A stretch of DNA of 64,000 nt from Leucaena leucocephala (taxonomy: Eukaryota; Streptophyta; Magnoliopsida; Fabales; Fabaceae), in the NCBI GenBank assembly GCA_037074615.1, contig CM073534.1, forward strand, positions 8,366,861-8,430,860. Direction: 5' to 3'. Under the pieces are notes generated by a model. The model was given only the letters and a program-made list of their open reading frames with translations. It was not told the origin of the DNA and ran no database searches. The position numbers and the translations under genes are program-made. Shown here piece after piece: positions 60,303-64,000 of the stretch. How positions within the stretch are numbered: position 1 is the first letter of the stretch; each line of letters begins with the position of its first letter.

Positions 60303-60777
60303 TTTTTTAATTATCTAATTCAATCTTTTTATTTCTTTTGATTACGGTTGTATCTACAATCTTTTTAGTTTATTGTTGTAGTTTATTTTTTAGGGATGCT
60401 AACTCAAAGGTAGAGTAATCGGTTTTTGAGTGTGACTCAAATTTTTACACATTTCTATGAAGCAATGGAATGGAATTATCTATACCATTGATAGAGTTTA
60501 TAAGACCACAACTAATCTAGAAAGGAATGAATGGAAAAGCAACATACGTATCAATGAATAATTCTAAGAATATTTGATTGTTATTGGATCGGGCGTAAAT
60601 TCATGTTTGAATTCTAGGCTCGCAACAAAATAAATTCACAATTAGGTTAAATTAATAGACAGATAGAATTTTATGGCTTCAATTATAGGGAAATAAAAAG
60701 GAAAAAGATTTCATTTTGAATTTAAATGGTTGCCCCATCTGATTATATGTTAAAAATAAAAATATTGGTACTGAGAA
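60303..60777 (+). other. second plastid trnK-region insert
   Basis: This 475-bp stretch parallels 58641-59110: the upstream spacer, a trnK 5' exon copy at 60393-60429 (GGGATGCTAACTCAAAGGTA) followed by GTGTGACTC, and the intron up to AAAAATATTGGTACT. The two copies differ from each other and each keeps plastid-like bases the other has lost. It is in the same orientation as the first insert, 410 bp downstream of it. Confidence 0.85.
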
Positions 60778-60984
60778 GTGCTAGCAGAACGAGAAGCTCA
60801 CGTAAGCAACACCATAAAAAAAACCTTAGTAGCATAAACAACACAAAATAAAAAAAAAACTAGCCGCCACTTGAAGAGGCTTGAGATCTACCATCTAAGA
60901 GTTAAAGTGGAGGAGGAAGAAGAAGAAGAACTTTTCACACTTTCTTAATTCGAGAAGCAATAACAGCAAAAAAAGTAGAAGAAG

Positions 60985-61240
60985 AACCTGTGAGTGTGAC
61001 TATAGAGGCGGAGGAGTTGAGGAAAGGTGACTGGAAGAGGAGATGACAAGTCTGACTGAGTGAATGAGGATGAACGATGATGGGAAGAGGAGCAGATGTG
61101 TCTAACTGAGTGAAGCAGGTGAAGTGATGAGCGATTGTAAGCGAACAACCTATGAGTGCGACTGTAGGGGTGGAGAAACTAATTAAGGAATCACGACGAG
61201 GAAGAGGAGTTGACACATCCTACTAAGTGAAGGAGGATGA
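60985..61240. repeat. imperfect tandem repeats
   Basis: Phrases such as GTGAGTGTGACTATAGAGG, GAGTGCGACTGTAGGGGTGG and GACTGAGTGAATGAGGATGA recur about every 60-110 bp with differences. A minus-strand open frame over this block is probably a by-product of the repeat. Confidence 0.4.
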
Positions 61241-61299
61241 GCAACTCTGAGCAATAAGATGCTAGTGAGAGCCATGAGCTAGGGATTTGAAAATTAGGA

Positions 61300-61915
61300 T
61301 AGATGTAAATGTTAAAAAATAATTTTACATAATATTATTTTATTTTAATTAATTTAATGAATTTAAAATAAACAAGGCTATCTGACAAGCCTAATAAGCT
61401 TATTAAAGAGTTTGGCTTAACCTATTAAGCAAATCAGGCCTTATAAAAGGCCTGAGCCTATGTATTTTTGAAACAAACTAGGCCACAGGCAAGATACCTG
61501 ACCTATTTTCAAGCCTACCTCTAATCCCTTGTCTCCCTTTCTTGCTCGCTTTTTCTTCTTCAAACTTCTCTCTCTCTCTCCCTTCTTTGTAAACACTTAG
61601 TCACCATGCCTTCTACCACACCTCTACCATATGTGCTGAAACCTCCTCAACCTTGACCCTTCTTCTCCTTCCACTTCCCGAGCTCTGTCCTTAATCTCTC
61701 TTGTGAACTAGAGGACATGAATTCTTGGGAGTTCATGCATTGACGACTCTTGTTTCTCTCCTTTAATTTGCCTCCACCTAAAATCTAATGGCAAAATCTG
61801 CAAAAACACAGAGAATATAGTTTGAGTCATGTCCGAAGACATTGTCTTTAAGAGATATTTTGTGATTATACCATTTTTAAGCATGTTTATTCTTATAGTA
61901 TCTCAAACGATTGTA
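61300..61915. other. non-coding region
   Basis: A patch at 61370-61510 with AAGCCTAATAAGCTTATT and AGGCCTTATAAAAGGCCTGA resembles a dispersed plant repeat end but has no partner in this window. The rest has CT-rich tracts and no gene that I can support. Confidence 0.35.
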
Positions 61916-61919
61916 CCAT

Positions 61920-62110
61920 TATTCTCTTAACAATGTTTATTCCTATTTTATGATTATAACTCATCAACAATAAGTGTTACTCATCTTTATTCTCCTTAAC
62001 AAAGGTTATTACTATTTGGCAAACATAATTTGTCAATACTAAGTATTGTACATCTTTATTATCCTTAACAAATGTTATTGCTATTTAGCAAACACAATTC
62101 ATCAACACTA
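61920..62110. repeat. tandem repeat of about 69 bp, two to three copies
   Basis: The unit CATCTTTATTCTCCTTAACA...ATTACTATTTGGCAAACATA is followed about 69 bp later by CATCTTTATTATCCTTAACA...TTGCTATTTAGCAAACACA. A more degraded unit precedes them (ATTATTCTCTTAACAATG). Confidence 0.7.
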
Positions 62111-62275
62111 CCACCAAGACACATAAAAATTAGAAGATTTTGACCATTCTGAATCTGAGATCCATTTCGTATCATTGTATCCTTCAATACAGCAGAAAAT
62201 ATACTATAATATGTAATATATTTCATAGTGCTTTTAACGTATCTCAATAACCTTATTAAAATATCTCAATGTTCA
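62080..62275 (-). pseudogene. copia RNase H scrap
   Basis: The minus strand gives LLRYVKSTMKYITYYS, then, after a frameshift, YNDTKWISDSEW, matching the RNase H domain of plant copia elements (RYLKGT...YSDADWAGD type). Nothing else of the element was recognised nearby. Confidence 0.6.
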
Positions 62276-62279
62276 CTTC

Positions 62280-63395
62280 TTGAACAACGAGTATATCTGC
62301 TCAATCTATAGAGTAATAAACTCAAGATAAATCATCACTTAACATCCGTATATTTTAATACAACGAGAATTCACCATACATGATATCAACAATTATGGTA
62401 CCCCTCAAATATTTCATTCTCCTCATGAGATTGAATTTTTATGTCTGTATGCTCAATCCTCCATACATTATATGCTATATCACAATAATTAATACTAATG
62501 TACTAAATTCTCATGATTTATGCATAAACAGAGTGAGCAAACAACACCCTCAAATAATATATTATCATCATAAGAAATAATCATATTATAGTTCTCAAAA
62601 CCAAAATTTGAAATTCTTTTCAAGATGATATATTACTTTATGATTTCAACACCTAAAAATATATTTAATTCACTCATGCTTTTAAACTCATATTTAAAGC
62701 AGCATAACATTACAACATGTCATCCATATTAAAAAAATTTAAGCAAAATAAAGTTTGATAATCATAAAATCTGTTGTCAGCAACAAATAATAAAGCATCC
62801 ATTTAATTAATTTTTAATTACAACTCATTAAATTTATATTTATAAAATGAGTTTAACAGACACATAATTTTATAAATCAAATTTGGTAGGCACTCTAATT
62901 TTTAAGCACCCTCACACTTTTAAATATCAAATTATATTTCAATAACTTCTCAATAATAATTCTAATTAAATTATAATTTCATACAATATAATCCCTTTCC
63001 ATTCTAATTAAATTAGAACTAGAATTTTCCAAATATATTTGTCAATAACTTGGAATTTCACATGTAATATTTAACAAAGATATTCATTTGAGTTCATATA
63101 CCCTTTTCATATTTATATTTATATTTATAAAACTGAAATTCATTTTCCGATTGTAACATTATATTCCTCATTAAAATTTTCATGGAAAACCCCCCACATA
63201 ATTACTCTATAAACCCAACGGTTGGCATAATATAGAGAGACACCCCTGTTAACAGTCATCATACCTGACTACAAACGTGCTCGCAGATGTCATCAGTCTT
63301 CTTTGAATTAGAATACATATCAGACATAATAAAGTTCCCTTAGAAAATGAAAGCAACGAGAAGTTCCTCCAAGATGAATCCATATTACATCGCCC
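62280..63395. other. AT-rich intergenic DNA upstream of the DUF26 fragment
   Basis: No coding region is supported. AT-rich sequence continues to about 63180. The part 63190-63395 is more mixed and may contain promoter sequence for the ORF at 63427, but no TATA box at a convincing distance could be singled out. Confidence 0.4.
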
Positions 63396-63426
63396 GCGTA
63401 TGAAACGGCATTCACATCATCACAAG

Positions 63427-63810
63427 ATGAGTAGCTTTATGAATTTGCCAAAACTATTCCTTCTTCTTTGCCTTATGATCCTTTTTGGCAAAGGACAAAG
63501 TGCCTACCCTTGTTCGAGCACAACATATGCCCAGAACTGCACATTTCAAGCAAATCTTAATCGCCTACTTTCTTCCCTCTCCTCCAACGCCAATCACAGT
63601 GATGATGTTTACAATACCACCATCCTCGGCCAAGGAAACAACTTCAATGCCCCCGTCTATCGCCGCCTCCAGTGCCTACGTGGTGCCACCATCCAGAGTT
63701 GTCAAAAATGTGTTTCCGACGGCAATATCCGCTCGTCAGATTCGGTGAGCACAAAACCAGTGTGTATACCCTCTAATTCCCCAATTCCATTGTCCAGTTT
63801 CTATAAGTGA
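63427..63810 (+). pseudogene. truncated DUF26 (Gnk2-type) secreted protein / cysteine-rich RLK fragment
   Basis: ATG 63427 gives a clear signal peptide (MSSFMNLPKLFLLLCLMILF, then GKGQS) followed by the first part of a DUF26 domain with the defining C-X8-C-X2-C motif (CLRGATIQSCQKC). Homology stops at about 63737, where a normal protein would continue to the end of the domain, often a second one, and a kinase; the frame ends at 63808-63810 in unrelated residues. An in-frame ATG at 63400 is also possible. It could be a real gene whose next exon lies beyond a GTGAGC donor at 63738, but a splice at this point is unusual for the family, so a broken copy is more likely. Full-length relatives act at the plasma membrane or apoplast. 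Confidence 0.6.
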
Positions 63811-64000
63811 CACCACCAGAACTGTTGCGAATGCAAACATCGAAGATGATAGCGAATATTAGGAGTAGAGGACATTGATCGTTGGATACAAACTCGTATA
63901 CGTCCATGACTGTCAGTTTCAATTTCTGTTCAAAGCGGCACGGCACGACCGTCGAGGGAGATGACCACGCCGTCGACCTTAATACGTACAAATGGAGATG
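63811..64000. other. window end, less AT-rich, no gene recognised
   Basis: Composition is closer to coding DNA (CGTCGAGGGAGATGACC), and the minus strand is open across most of it, but no family is recognisable. It could be part of a gene continuing past 64000. Confidence 0.3.

Noticed and set aside
60935..61216. 93-codon ORF on the minus strand
   Set aside because: It overlaps imperfect tandem repeats, has low-complexity Ser/Thr/His composition and no recognisable domain.
63773..63991. 72-codon ORF on the minus strand at the window end
   Set aside because: No family resemblance and no exon context could be seen within the window.

Overview
This is a repeat-rich nuclear segment of a eudicot plant genome. 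It is AT-rich and has spliced genes with short exons and long introns, plant-type LTR retrotransposons, several MITE families, a CACTA transposon and old plastid DNA inserts. I cannot name the species from the sequence.

Two genes look intact, both on the minus strand. The first (12899-21520) has 14 coding exons and encodes a 450-residue mitochondrial SAM-dependent methyltransferase of the NDUFAF7/MidA (DUF185) family, which assists assembly of respiratory complex I. The second (36615-51427) has 10 coding exons and encodes a 438-residue, probably plastid, DUF1350 alpha/beta-hydrolase. In both, the exon lengths sum to an exact multiple of three and every junction joins in frame. The last intron of the DUF1350 gene is 10.7 kb because it holds two copia elements set between Stowaway arms.

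The rest is mostly broken or mobile DNA. 1-3400: a TIR-NBS-LRR gene fragment cut by a 5'-truncated Ty3/gypsy chromovirus. 3426-4482: a Mutator-type long-inverted-repeat element. 4490-12300: AT-rich non-coding DNA with a hAT-like MITE. 21600-31570: intergenic DNA with a LINE RNase H scrap and a 5.5 kb decayed copia element on the minus strand. 31575-34655: an intronless, frameshifted beta-galactosidase retrocopy whose last codons are split by a PIF/Harbinger-type MITE. 35160-35950: a possible solo LTR and another MITE. 52230-59895: a plastid insert (rps16, trnK 5' exon, start of matK) whose rps16 intron is split by a 4.65 kb CACTA element carrying Ulp1-like and Transposase_24-like remnants. 60303-60777: a second plastid trnK-region copy. 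61900-62280: a tandem repeat and a copia RNase H scrap. 63427-63810: a truncated DUF26 secreted-protein gene.

No operons, CRISPR arrays or obviously new gene system are present. The notable content is the layered history: elements within elements, plastid DNA used as a landing site, and a 50-bp patch copied between two introns of one gene. All exon boundaries and family calls come from reading the sequence by eye; no database search was run.
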